Assembly: GCA_016195265.1 (NCBI GenBank)
Contig: JACPZW010000015.1
Span: 84,011-148,010, forward strand
DNA length: 64,000 nt
From: Acidobacteriota bacterium
Lineage (GTDB): Bacteria; Acidobacteriota; Vicinamibacteria; Vicinamibacterales; CAVVIG01
Direction of reading: 5' to 3'
Positions within the stretch are counted from its first letter, which is position 1. Each line of letters opens with the position of its first letter. The translations under genes were made by a program, and so were the position numbers. This document shows, piece after piece, positions 56,480-64,000 of this stretch. The notes under the pieces were generated by a model. The model was not told the origin of the DNA. It searched no databases and saw only the letters and a program-made list of their open reading frames with translations.

Positions 56480-57982
56480 TTATGGATTCCCGGTTAAGGT
56501 TTGCAGCGCTGCCAGCGCGACGCGATAGCGCACGAGCCCATCGTCGTATGCATTGCGCGCCTGTATGAGCGTGGTCTGCGCGTCCACGACCTCGAGGACC
56601 GACACTTCGCCGGCTTGATAGCGGAGCAGCGTCAGCCGCAGGCTTTCCGTCGACAAATCAAGAGACATCCGCAGCGTCGTCACCTGATCGCGCGCCACCT
56701 GCGCTTCGCCGTAGAACGTGCTCACGTTCGCGAGCAGCTGCCGCTGCGCCAGCGTCAGGTCCGCCTTCGCCTGCTGCACGCGCAGCTGCGCCTGCCGGAC
56801 TTTGCTTTGCGTGGCGCCCCAGCTCCACAGCGGCACGCTCAGCTGCGCCTGAACAACCGAGCCGAGCAGCCGATCGCCCTCGGGGTTGGTGATCGCCCAT
56901 TGATTCGCGTTGATGCCGTAGAAGTAGTCGAAGGACACCGACGGCAGAATGCCCCCGCGGGCGACGTTGACGTCGGACTGCCCCTGTTGCAGGGTCGCTT
57001 CCGCCGCCTTGACCTCGGGGCTCGAGCCGGTCGCCCTCGCTTTGATGTCATCGAGCGGCGGCAGCGCCGCGACGTCCTGGAGATCGTCGACGACCGTGAA
57101 CGTGTCGCGGAAATCGGGGAACACCAGCACGGAGAGCGCCAGGCGCGCCTTCAGCGCCACGAGCTCCGCGTCCTGCGCGTCGCGCTGGCGCTGCTGCTGC
57201 TGAATCTGCGCCTTCACGACGTCGGAGTGCGCGACTTCGCCGCCGGCCTCCTGCCGCTCGGTGATGACCAGAAACTGCTGCGCCTCCTGCAGGCTCTGCC
57301 GCGCGCTCGTGGCCTTGCGATTGGCGGCCACGAGCCCGTAGTAGTTCTGCACCACAGTCGCGACGAGCCCGCGCACCGCGACGTCCGCCTTCGCGCGCGC
57401 GACGGCCTCGCTGGCGGCCGTGCTCTTGTACTCCGCCCATTTACCAGGCGAAAAGATGTCGCCGTGCACGGTCAGCCACGTGTTGTAGACGTTCGGTCCG
57501 TCGTTGGCGATGAAGATGCCGGACGCGGTGCCGTTGGGCTGCGTGTAGATGTACTGGCTGAATTCGCTGATCGATGGCAACAGCGCGCCGAACGCCTGCT
57601 TGCGATCTTCGGCCGCCAGTTGCGAAGCCGCCTGAGCCGCCCGGAACTGCTGGCTGTTGACGCGCGCCTGGGCGAGCGCCGCTTGCAGCGTGAGCGGCGT
57701 GACGTCCTGAACGTTGTCCGCGCGCGCAGGCGGTGCCTGCGCGGATGCGGCGCCGGCCGCCGATCCCGCGAGCGCGAGACCGGCGATCAGGAGTCCACTA
57801 AGGGTGCGTTGCAGAATTAGCGGAACGCGGGTGGCGCCGAACGGGGCGCCCCCCCGGCGCAGAGCCCCGGCCTCGTGATCACGTGCTCTTGGGGCGAGCA
57901 CCGGGAGGGGCTGTTCGGCGACAGGACCTGACGAGCTGATTCTGCAATCTGCCGTAAGTTCGCGACGCATGAGCCGGCTCAT
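56480..57982 (-). CDS. TolC-family outer-membrane efflux protein
   Basis: 500 residues. TolC-type repeats of long helices are visible: LTLQAALAQARVNSQQFRAA, ARAKADVAVRGLVATVVQNY, SPEVKAAEATLQQGQSDVNV, LLRYQAGEVSVLEVVDAQTT. The signal peptide core (LSGLLIAGLALAGSAAGAAS) is reached only after about 55 residues rich in Arg/Pro/Gly, so the N-terminus may be extended by an insertion, or the real start may be internal and non-standard. The ATG at 57982 overlaps the YncE-like stop (ATGA). Three bases separate its stop from the adaptor ATG. Confidence 0.87.
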   Translation of the reverse strand: MSRLMRRELTADCRISSSGPVAEQPLPVLAPRARDHEAGALRRGGAPFGATRVPLILQRTLSGLLIAGLALAGSAAGAASAQAPPARADNVQDVTPLTLQAALAQARVNSQQFRAAQAASQLAAEDRKQAFGALLPSISEFSQYIYTQPNGTASGIFIANDGPNVYNTWLTVHGDIFSPGKWAEYKSTAASEAVARAKADVAVRGLVATVVQNYYGLVAANRKATSARQSLQEAQQFLVITERQEAGGEVAHSDVVKAQIQQQQRQRDAQDAELVALKARLALSVLVFPDFRDTFTVVDDLQDVAALPPLDDIKARATGSSPEVKAAEATLQQGQSDVNVARGGILPSVSFDYFYGINANQWAITNPEGDRLLGSVVQAQLSVPLWSWGATQSKVRQAQLRVQQAKADLTLAQRQLLANVSTFYGEAQVARDQVTTLRMSLDLSTESLRLTLLRYQAGEVSVLEVVDAQTTLIQARNAYDDGLVRYRVALAALQTLTGNP

Positions 57983-59007
57983 TTCGTCATCGTGTAGACG
58001 AGCACGCGGAACGTGCCGGCGACGGCCTTCGGCCGTTCTTTCGATCCGGCGGGCCGCGGCTCGTAGTCCGTCGTCGCCAGATAGATCGTGTGCGTCAGCG
58101 GATCGAGCGTCATCGTCCGCGCGCCCTGTTTGGTCTTCAGCGTCTGCACCACCTTGAGCAACGACGCCGAGTCCTCGTGCGCCACCGTCACCGTGCCGGA
58201 CTCGCCGGCCGACGCGAACGCGTACTTCGTGACGGGATCGAACGCGTTGGCGTCCACGCCTTCGCCGGCCGGCACGCTGTAGACGATCTTGCCGGTCGTG
58301 CTGTCGATCATGAGCATCAGCTTGTTGTCGCAGCCGATGAACAGCCGATGGGTGACGGGATCGAACGCCATGCCGGTCGCGGCTTCGCCGGGTGCGATGG
58401 GCCACGTCGCGGTCACCTTGTGCGTCGCGATGTCGATGACCTTGATCGAGTTGAGGTCTTCCATGTTCACGAAAATCTTGCCGGCCTTCGAATCAGCCGC
58501 CGCGGCTTCGGGCTTGCCTTCGAGCGGGACCGTCGCGACGACCTTGCCGGTCTGTGCGTCGATGACGGTCGAGGACTTGCCGCGCCCGTTGAACGTCCAG
58601 ATTTCCTTTTTCGACGGCTCGTAGAGAATGCCGTCCGGGTTCTCACCGGTGTCCACCTTCTGAATGAGCTTCAGCGTCTTGAGATCGACGATGCTGACTT
58701 TGTTCTCGCGGCCGTTGCTCGAGAAACCGCGGCCCAGTACGGGCACGGCCTCGAACCCGTGGACGCCGGGCGTGTCCGGAACCTCGCCCACCACTTTGCC
58801 GGCCTGCGTATCGATGACGACGACCTTCGTCGCGTGGGCGACGTACAGCCGGTGAGCCGGTGCATCGATGGAGAGGTAGTCCCAGCCGCCCTCGCCGCCG
58901 ACGACGATCTCCTTCGAGAACTTATAGATTTCCTGAGTCTGGGCCGGAGTCGATGGTGCCAGGGTCGCCAGCCCGATCAGGGCCAGTACTGCCGGGGTCT
59001 TGCGCAT
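57979..59007 (-). CDS. YncE-like beta-propeller protein, exported
   Basis: 342 residues. After a signal peptide (KTPAVLALIGLATLAPSTPA) come YVTN-type propeller blades: VVVIDTQAGKVVGEVPDTPG, VSIVDLKTLKLIQKVDTGEN, TVIDAQTGKVVATVPLEGKP, VIDIATHKVTATWPI. Proteins like this bind DNA or partner proteins at the cell surface or in the periplasm. It is the first gene of the operon with TolC, adaptor and pump, which is an unusual partner. Confidence 0.87.
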   Translation of the reverse strand: MRKTPAVLALIGLATLAPSTPAQTQEIYKFSKEIVVGGEGGWDYLSIDAPAHRLYVAHATKVVVIDTQAGKVVGEVPDTPGVHGFEAVPVLGRGFSSNGRENKVSIVDLKTLKLIQKVDTGENPDGILYEPSKKEIWTFNGRGKSSTVIDAQTGKVVATVPLEGKPEAAAADSKAGKIFVNMEDLNSIKVIDIATHKVTATWPIAPGEAATGMAFDPVTHRLFIGCDNKLMLMIDSTTGKIVYSVPAGEGVDANAFDPVTKYAFASAGESGTVTVAHEDSASLLKVVQTLKTKQGARTMTLDPLTHTIYLATTDYEPRPAGSKERPKAVAGTFRVLVYTMTK

Positions 59008-59083
59008 GACGTCACTCCTTGCGTGGTGAGCTTGCAGGAATCGAGGCCGCGATTCTATCGAACTGCTGCGGGAAAGCTATCGT

Positions 59084-59698
59084 TCAACTGACGGATTCGC
59101 GTACGTCAGACGACGTACTGGCGGGCAGCAGGAGGTCTTCGAGGAAGAACGCGGCGAGATCGCTGCGTCCGTTGAGGCCGGATTTGCGATACACGGCCAG
59201 CGCCTGCTGGCGGACGGTCCGTTCGCTGGTTTGTCTGAGTTCGGCGATTGCCCTATGCCGCAGTCCTTTGAGCTGCAACAGCGCGACTTCGCGCTCGGCG
59301 GGCGTCAGCCCCCAGCGGTCGAACTGGCGGTCGATGGCCTGGCCGAGTCCCTGCAGCACGGCCTGTGCTTCCTGATTCCACCGCTTCGCGTCCGCGCTCC
59401 AGCGCGTCACCTCGGCGCGCGCTTCGGCCAGCTCGCGGTCGAGCTGCTGCGACCGGCGCCGCGCCGTAACCATCTGCCGCCAGTGGAACGCGAAACCCGC
59501 GAGCGCGAGGACGAAGATGATCAGCTCGAAACCCTGCAGGCTCAGCGGCTCATTCTTGATGCGGTATTCGATCGTCAGATCCGTCGCCATGAGGACGGCG
59601 ATCAGCGCGAAGAGCGCGATCGACGTGCGTCCGCCGCCGAGCGGCTGCGGCTCGCGCTCGGGTTCAGGAGTCTCGGGCGGAAGAACCGGTTCCGACAT
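59084..59698 (-). CDS. membrane-bound LuxR-type regulator
   Basis: 204 residues. Two transmembrane helices (SIALFALIAVLMATDLTIEY, LQGFELIIFVLALAGFAFHW) precede a helical linker and a C-terminal HTH of the LuxR/GerE type: WGLTPAEREVALLQLKGLRH, ELRQTSERTVRQQALAVYRK, GLNGRSDLAAFFLED. It may sense a membrane or periplasmic signal and bind DNA without release. ATG at 59698. Confidence 0.83.
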   Translation of the reverse strand: MSEPVLPPETPEPEREPQPLGGGRTSIALFALIAVLMATDLTIEYRIKNEPLSLQGFELIIFVLALAGFAFHWRQMVTARRRSQQLDRELAEARAEVTRWSADAKRWNQEAQAVLQGLGQAIDRQFDRWGLTPAEREVALLQLKGLRHRAIAELRQTSERTVRQQALAVYRKSGLNGRSDLAAFFLEDLLLPASTSSDVRESVS

Positions 59699-59727
59699 CC
59701 ACGCTAGTGTAGCGCGGCGCTTCGGAA

Positions 59728-59753
59728 GTAGGCCGGGTCCTTTGGGACCCGGC
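59728..59753. repeat. GTAG-headed hairpin
   Basis: GTAG-GCCGGGTCC-TTTG-GGACCCGGC, lying between the LuxR-type and BlaR1-like genes, three bases from the latter's stop. Confidence 0.85.
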
Positions 59754-59755
59754 GG

Positions 59756-60724
59756 TCAAGGCAGCGTGTGGACGAGAATTTCCGTCGCGGCGTGCACCGC
59801 GCGCAGCAGCGGAGCGTAGCCGGCGGCTGCGATCCCGATCGCGCCGATCGCGGTCATCCAGCGTCGCGCCGACGCCCCGCGCGCCGATGGAACGAGCGCG
59901 CGATCGTCGAGCAGTTGTTCGACGCGCGACACGATCTCGCCGCCGCCCACGAATGTGCTGATCGGTTCGCCGGGGACCGCGGGGAACGGCGTCAGTCGCG
60001 CGACCTTGACGAGCGCGGAGGCGAGCGCGCAGCGCACGTCCGTGCTGTCGCGGCCCGCGACGCGATCGGCCGTGTGCTCGGCCGCCGACGCCCACTTCTG
60101 CTCGAGCGCGCGCGCGGCGGCGGTCGCCGAGAGAACGTCCGGTGCGGCGCGCATCACGAGCCGCTTCAGGTTGTCCCGCGAGCGAAAGTGGCCGGCCTCG
60201 TGCGCGACGCTCGCCGCGAGCTCCTCCGGCGTGAGCGCGCCGAGGAGCCCTCGCGCGACAATCAGGCGGGGCCGCCAGATGCCGGCGAGCGCCATCAGCG
60301 GCGCGTCCGCGTCGATCGCGTAGACGGGAAGGGTCGCGTCGGGCACGGCGACGCACTCGGCGCGACGCATCCATGCGCGCACGCGGCGCGAGGCGCGCCA
60401 CCACGCCGCGATGCCGCGCAGCAGCGCCGTGCCCATCACGGCTGCGGCCGCGATGGCCAGCATCGCCAGGCTCACGTCGAAGCCCTCGCCGTACTCGAGC
60501 GGCTCGTACGCCAGGTACGACGGGACGAACACGGCCGCGACGAACGCGGCCGCCATTGCCGAGGGAAACATACGGAGGCCGAACCAGAAGGCGGGCGTTC
60601 GCGCGCGGCCGCTCGTGGTGAAGGCACCGGCGAGGCGGGCGATTACCGCGCAGGACGCGACGTTCACGAGCAGGAACCAGGCGAGCGCGAGGGCGCCGCC
60701 GCGAAGGACGTAGGTCAGGGTCAT
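59756..60724 (-). CDS. BlaR1/M56-family membrane metalloprotease
   Basis: 322 residues with four membrane segments and the zinc motif HEAGH in ELAASVAHEAGHFRSRDNLK, the M56 signature. BlaR1-like proteases cleave their BlaI-like repressor on sensing an external signal; here there is no penicillin-binding sensor domain at the C-terminus, so the inducing signal is unknown. ATG at 60724 overlaps the repressor stop (ATGA). Confidence 0.86.
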   Translation of the reverse strand: MTLTYVLRGGALALAWFLLVNVASCAVIARLAGAFTTSGRARTPAFWFGLRMFPSAMAAAFVAAVFVPSYLAYEPLEYGEGFDVSLAMLAIAAAAVMGTALLRGIAAWWRASRRVRAWMRRAECVAVPDATLPVYAIDADAPLMALAGIWRPRLIVARGLLGALTPEELAASVAHEAGHFRSRDNLKRLVMRAAPDVLSATAAARALEQKWASAAEHTADRVAGRDSTDVRCALASALVKVARLTPFPAVPGEPISTFVGGGEIVSRVEQLLDDRALVPSARGASARRWMTAIGAIGIAAAGYAPLLRAVHAATEILVHTLP

Positions 60725-61161
60725 TCGGCGCTCTGCATCGCGCGGCGCTTCTCGCGAATCAGGCGCTCCAGTTCGTCGAGCAGCGCGCGGTCCCGATCGG
60801 AAACCGCGTCCACGAGCGACGACAGCACGGGCAGCGGCCCGCTGCCGTCGCGCCGGATGAGGCCCTGCACGAGTTCCGTCGCCACGGCGCCTTCCAATTC
60901 GTGCCGCGTGGCCGCCGCGCGGTACACGAACGCACGGCCTTCCTTGCGGCGCGCCAGCAGTCCTTTCTTGAAGAGCCGGTCCATCGTCGTCATGACCGTC
61001 GTGTAGGCGACCGACGATCCCAGGACGGCGCACGCGTCGCGCACGCTGATTTCGTCGCGGCTCCAGGCGACCGTCATGACCTCGCGCTCGAGCGCGCCGA
61101 GGCCGTTTTCGAGGATCTCCTGCGACGACTTGAACCCGCGGAACAGAAAGGGCCGGGACAT
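60721..61161 (-). CDS. BlaI/MecI-type repressor
   Basis: 146 residues. LGALEREVMTVAWSRDEISV then AYTTVMTTMDRLFKKGLLARR forms the winged helix of BlaI/CopY repressors, followed by a C-terminal dimerisation helix (LLDELERLIREKRRAMQSAE). It represses its own operon until cleaved by the adjacent M56 protease. The ATG at 61161 is one base into the flavoprotein stop (TGATG). Confidence 0.9.
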   Translation of the reverse strand: MSRPFLFRGFKSSQEILENGLGALEREVMTVAWSRDEISVRDACAVLGSSVAYTTVMTTMDRLFKKGLLARRKEGRAFVYRAAATRHELEGAVATELVQGLIRRDGSGPLPVLSSLVDAVSDRDRALLDELERLIREKRRAMQSAE

Positions 61162-62420
61162 CAGGCCGAGGGTATACCAGGCGGGGGCTGCAGCGCGAGC
61201 CCGCGGCCCGCCGCGAAGCCGCTCGACCAGGCCCACTGAAAGTTGAACCCGCCGATCCGGCCGTCGACGTCCAGCATCTCGCCGACGAGATAAAGCCCCG
61301 GACACAGGCGCGATTCCATGGTCGCCGGATCGATTTCGGTCACCGCCACGCCGCCGGCCGTCGCCTCGGCGTACTGATACCCGCGCGTGCCGGCGACCGG
61401 CAGCGGCCACTCGACGAGCGCGCGCGACAGGCGCCGGCGATCGTCGCGGGAGAAGTGAGCCAGCGTCGCGCGGCCGTCGATCGCGAGCGCATCCAGCAGC
61501 GCCGTGGCAACCGCCGACGGCACGATCGTCGCCAGCGTTGTCTGGACGGCCTGCTTCGGATGTTCGCCGGCGAGCCGCGTCCATCGCGCGTCGACGCCGT
61601 TCAGCTGTTCGCCCGGACAGAAACTCACCGCGATCGACACGTCGCGCTTCTCGATCTGCGCGCGCAGCCAGTGGCGTGACGCATTCATCGCGACAGGTCC
61701 GCTGGCGCCGAAGTGCGTCCACAGCAGCGCGCCGGTCAACCGGATCGCGATCGCCCCCTCGATGCGCACGGCCAGCTCGACCTCCTGCGAGACGCCGGAG
61801 AGCGCCCGATGCAGCGGATCCGAGGGCGCCAGACGCAGCGCGTCGAGGGCGGGGGTCGTGGGCACGATCGTGTGGCCGAGCCGCGCGGCGATGGCGAGGC
61901 CGGCGCCGTCGCTGCCGCTCTTTGGCAGCGACAGGCCGCCCGTCGCGAGCACGACGGCGTGGGCGCGCAGGTCACCGCGCGAGGTAATGATCCGGAAGCG
62001 CGCGTTATCAGTGGTGTCGGCAGTTCTCCGGACGATGTCCGTCACCCGGCATCCCGTGACGAGCGTCACGCCGACGGCCGCGGCCTCGCGCAGCAGCGCG
62101 GAGAGCACGTCGCGCGCGCGATTGCTGTCGGGGAAGAGCTTGCCGCCCGCTTCTTCGTGCAGCGGTACGCCGATCTCGCGGAAGAAGTCGATCGTCTCCG
62201 CGACGGGGAGGGCGCGCAGCACGCGGCGGACGATCGTCGATCGCCCGCCCCAGAAATCCCGCTCGCTGACGGCGACGTTCGTGACGTTGCAGCGCGAGCC
62301 GCCGCTCACCAGGATTTTGGCGCCGGGCGAGCGCGCGCCGTCGAGCAGCAGCACGGAGCGCGCCGGCGTCGACCTGCGGAGGAAGATGGCGGTTGCGAGG
62401 CCGGCCGCGCCGGCGCCCAC
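61161..62420 (-). CDS. BaiN/HI0933-like flavoprotein
   Basis: 419 residues from GTG at 62420. LLLDGARSPGAKILVSGGSR and GGSRCNVTN, RIVVLATGGLSLP-like ATGGLSLPKSGSDGAG and the end RIGGFNFQWAWSSGFAAGRG are typical of this family of FAD-binding dehydrogenases. The first beta strand (DVAVVGAGAAG) lies upstream of this GTG in frame; the only upstream candidate is a CTG at 62459, so the true start is in doubt. Downstream genes are BlaI and BlaR1, with TGATG coupling. Confidence 0.78.
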   Translation of the reverse strand: MGAGAAGLATAIFLRRSTPARSVLLLDGARSPGAKILVSGGSRCNVTNVAVSERDFWGGRSTIVRRVLRALPVAETIDFFREIGVPLHEEAGGKLFPDSNRARDVLSALLREAAAVGVTLVTGCRVTDIVRRTADTTDNARFRIITSRGDLRAHAVVLATGGLSLPKSGSDGAGLAIAARLGHTIVPTTPALDALRLAPSDPLHRALSGVSQEVELAVRIEGAIAIRLTGALLWTHFGASGPVAMNASRHWLRAQIEKRDVSIAVSFCPGEQLNGVDARWTRLAGEHPKQAVQTTLATIVPSAVATALLDALAIDGRATLAHFSRDDRRRLSRALVEWPLPVAGTRGYQYAEATAGGVAVTEIDPATMESRLCPGLYLVGEMLDVDGRIGGFNFQWAWSSGFAAGRGLALQPPPGIPSA

Positions 62421-62474
62421 GACCGCGACGTCGCACGAGTCGGGGAAGTCGAAGGCCAGGCGCGAAGCTTACCT

Positions 62475-62624
62475 CTACCCGACCGCCTGGCCCTCCTGCG
62501 CGCCTTCCTTCTCGACGGGCATCTGCGATCGTTCGCCGCAGGCGTTGCACCGCACCGTGATCGTCTTCAGGTCGTTCGAGCGTCCGACGACCTCGGTCCG
62601 GTGACTTCCGCACTTCGGGCACAT
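62475..62624 (-). CDS. small zinc-ribbon protein
   Basis: 49 residues from ATG at 62624 (AGGGGG upstream): MCPKCGSHRTEVVGRS and IQ-like TVRCNACGERSQM give CxxC pairs C2/C5 and C26/C29. The frame is open further, with ATGs at 62675 and 62693, but the domain starts here. It may be a conserved accessory protein; no role is known. It is upstream of and co-directional with the flavoprotein gene. Confidence 0.6.
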   Translation of the reverse strand: MCPKCGSHRTEVVGRSNDLKTITVRCNACGERSQMPVEKEGAQEGQAVG

Positions 62625-62868
62625 GGGAGGAACCCCCTGAGCGGCATTCCTTTCGTGAGGATCATAGTGAACCATATTGTCCCATAGAGCCATATTGTTG
62701 CCAACGCGAGATATGGCCCAGATGTGTTTATGGGTCAGCGACTTACATCAAAAATATGGAAGTTGAAAGGTGGGTCTTCGTGTCGAGTTCTGAAACATGG
62801 AGCCCGAGAAGTGCAAGCGGGCGGTGGTCAAGTTTGCACTCGACCACCACCCGGCGGCACGTCGTTCC

Positions 62869-63471
62869 TTACTTACTCCACGGCGGAACGATGTGGTTCA
62901 TCCGCGCGTAGGCAATCATCTGGCCAAGATGCTCGTGCAAGTCGCCGCCGATGAACAGGGCGACGTCGGCCGCCGAGCGATCCTGGCCCATCACCTTGCG
63001 CTTGGCCGTCAGCATCGCGGGGTCGAGCGCTTCGAGCTCTTTCTTTGCGTGCGCGAAGCCCTTGTTGAGGTGCTCGATGATCTGCGCCTTGTCCGTGAGC
63101 GTCCTGAGCTTGGCGGCCTCTTCACGGCTGCCGAGGTCGGCGGCCTTCGCGCCGAACGACGTCGGGATGAACGAGTATCCTTCCATGGCGGCGAGCATCA
63201 GCACTTCGCTCACCGAGCGCACGCCGTCCATCGGACGCCATGTGTACTTGTCCTGCGGAAACGCCTGCGCAAGCCCAAGAAACTTCGTGTGGAGAGTGTC
63301 GAGGTCGGCGACGAACGAGGCCTTGAGCGAGGCGACGGATTCCTTCGTCATGTCCTGCGCGCGCGCGGGCGAGGGCAGGGTGACGAGTGCGAGTAACGCG
63401 AGCGCCAGAGTGGCGAAGGCGCGACGGCCGGGCGACGTCCGGGACTGGGACTGGGACTGGGACTGTTGCAT
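62869..63471 (-). CDS. DinB-like protein, exported
   Basis: 200 residues from ATG at 63471 with AAGGAG at five-base spacing. The n-region holds QSQSQSQS from a GGGACT tandem repeat (63441-63464), then the signal core RAFATLALALLALVTLPSPA. The four-helix DinB fold follows: LHTKFLGLAQAFPQDKYTWR, SVSEVLMLAAMEGYSFIP and GGDLHEHLGQMIAYARMN with a metal-binding His. Secreted DinB proteins are common in this phylum. Possible thiol- or metal-dependent enzyme; substrate unknown. Confidence 0.86.
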   Translation of the reverse strand: MQQSQSQSQSRTSPGRRAFATLALALLALVTLPSPARAQDMTKESVASLKASFVADLDTLHTKFLGLAQAFPQDKYTWRPMDGVRSVSEVLMLAAMEGYSFIPTSFGAKAADLGSREEAAKLRTLTDKAQIIEHLNKGFAHAKKELEALDPAMLTAKRKVMGQDRSAADVALFIGGDLHEHLGQMIAYARMNHIVPPWSK

Positions 63472-63661
63472 CTGCGGCTCCTTAAGAGAGAGTAGGGGGC
63501 GACCCACAAGGTTACACCGCTAAGACGGGAATTGGGAGGAAAGAGATTCGGCCGGCGGCCCGGAGGCTGCTTTGTCAGCGCACGTGGCCTGTCGTGAGCG
63601 AGGCCTCAACGAGTGCGCGTCGACAATTAGATCTGCCGCACGCGGAGGCGGCCTCCGGCGA

Positions 63662-63874
63662 TCAATTGTCTTTGAGCGAACGGCTCGTGCTCCGTCCGCC
63701 GCCTTCGTCCCTTTTCAGAATCCCGTGTTCAATCAGATCCTGGATGTCGCGCAGCGCGTCGCGCAGGTCAGCGCCAGGGTGAAGAAGATGATCGATGGCG
63801 CTGAGAAACAGACCGGCGAAATCAAGGCGGTCCTCGTCGAGAAAGGTTACGAGGAACTGCGGGGTTGTGCGAAA
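63662..63874 (-). pseudogene. possible remnant of a Fic-family protein C-terminus
   Basis: The minus-strand frame between stops reads PQFLVTFLDEDRLDFAGLFL and, further on, LRDALRDIQDLIEHGIL then RDEGGGRSTSRSL, which resembles the winged-helix tail of Fic-family proteins (ALRDLxxLVExGIL...GGGRSTSY). No ATG, GTG or TTG lies in the 70 codons, so it is probably a decayed gene. It sits next to tRNA-Leu, a usual integration site. The rest of 63472-63935 shows nothing else I can assign. Confidence 0.4.
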
Positions 63875-63935
63875 TCAGCGTCGAGCTTGACAACTTGACA
63901 GCGCACGGCAGGCCAAAATCGCCGTAAGTTGTTAG

Positions 63936-64000
63936 TGCGGAAGGGGGGATTCGAACCCCCACGGTCTTGCGACCGCCAGCCCCTCAAGCTGGTGCGTCTG
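63936..64000 (-). tRNA. tRNA-Leu (anticodon GAG), truncated by the window edge
   Basis: Minus strand: the anticodon stem CCAGC/GCTGG holds loop TTGAGGG (anticodon GAG); a long variable arm (CGGTCGC/AAGACCG) and T arm GGGGG-TTCGAAT-CCCCC follow, ending CTTCCGC and discriminator A at 63936. CCA is not encoded. The acceptor 5' half and D arm lie beyond base 64000. Confidence 0.85.

Noticed and set aside
63572..63898. Plus-strand coding sequence of about 108 codons
   Set aside because: The first half is Arg/Ala-rich noise and no Shine-Dalgarno is present; the minus-strand reading resembles a known protein tail better.
1..64000. A selenoprotein gene with in-frame UGA
   Set aside because: Checking the ends of plausible redox genes showed no continuation of homology past a TGA; none can be supported here.

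Overview
The window is a GC-rich, gene-dense bacterial chromosome segment. Its gene content, leader-rich small zinc-ribbon proteins and characteristic repeat-encoded peptides (VRLKPD-, AQGFSPAE- and LGRP-type strings) suggest Acidobacteriota, probably the Vicinamibacteria branch. That placement is an inference; no rRNA gene is present to test it. About 60 protein genes are supported, together with three tRNAs (Sec-UCA, Ala-GGC and an edge-truncated Leu-GAG), one probable attenuator RNA and roughly 30 palindromic or tandem-armed repeat elements.

Layout. 1-3.6 kb: the end of a small membrane protein, a motif-dead ABC-type protein, a DUF4399 protein, two cold-shock proteins, a HAD phosphatase, selC, a hyperacidic peptide and a zinc ribbon. 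3.7-9.5 kb: a MobA-like transferase, an ATP-dependent DNA ligase convergent with a LigD-type polymerase, a TrmB regulator, a VOC protein, TfoX and a VapBC-type toxin-antitoxin pair. 9.6-15 kb: a PLP decarboxylase coupled to a PIG-L deacetylase, a membrane glycosyltransferase-like protein, tRNA-Ala and an asparaginase. 15-23 kb: an AddB-like nuclease coupled to an AddA-like helicase that lacks its nuclease domain. 23-30 kb: small zinc-ribbon proteins, then an overlapping operon mrp, DUF3347, M16, M16. 31-38 kb: the lysine/DAP pathway asd-lysC-dapB-dapA-dapD and a dapE-like gene, preceded by a candidate attenuator. 38-43 kb: amidase with a small partner, O-methyltransferase, pyruvate kinase and MscS. 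43-51 kb: a second M16 pair, two SRPBCC proteins, a Tat-like amidohydrolase, a LOG protein and NamZ. 51-59 kb: an RRM protein and an efflux operon YncE-TolC-MFP-RND. 59-64 kb: a LuxR-type membrane regulator, BlaI/BlaR1, a BaiN-like flavoprotein, DinB, a possible Fic remnant and tRNA-Leu.

The most unusual theme is the repeats. Two classes are seen. Class 1 consists of short perfect hairpins that begin with GTAG, or end with CTAC, often in head-to-head pairs. They resemble the GTAG-headed REPs that RAYT (TnpA-REP) transposases act on in other bacteria. Class 2 consists of larger hairpins whose two arms are built of degenerate tandem units. Both classes are found between genes, but they also lie in frame inside coding sequences (AddB, AddA, a dapE-like peptidase, an alpha/beta hydrolase, an RND pump and its adaptor, an M16 peptidase). 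They also provide stop codons (four TAG stops are exactly the GTAG head), start regions and a Shine-Dalgarno sequence. Together they form an active-looking system that reshapes gene ends and protein linkers.

The second notable item is the region upstream of asd. It has a sigma-70-like promoter, a near-leaderless 33-codon reading frame with clustered Lys codons, an 11-base direct repeat able to act as antiterminator, and a strong intrinsic terminator. This is a plausible attenuation system for lysine/DAP synthesis. A third is a 180-bp branched palindrome between lysC and dapB whose central stem has an A-C mismatch exactly every seventh base pair.
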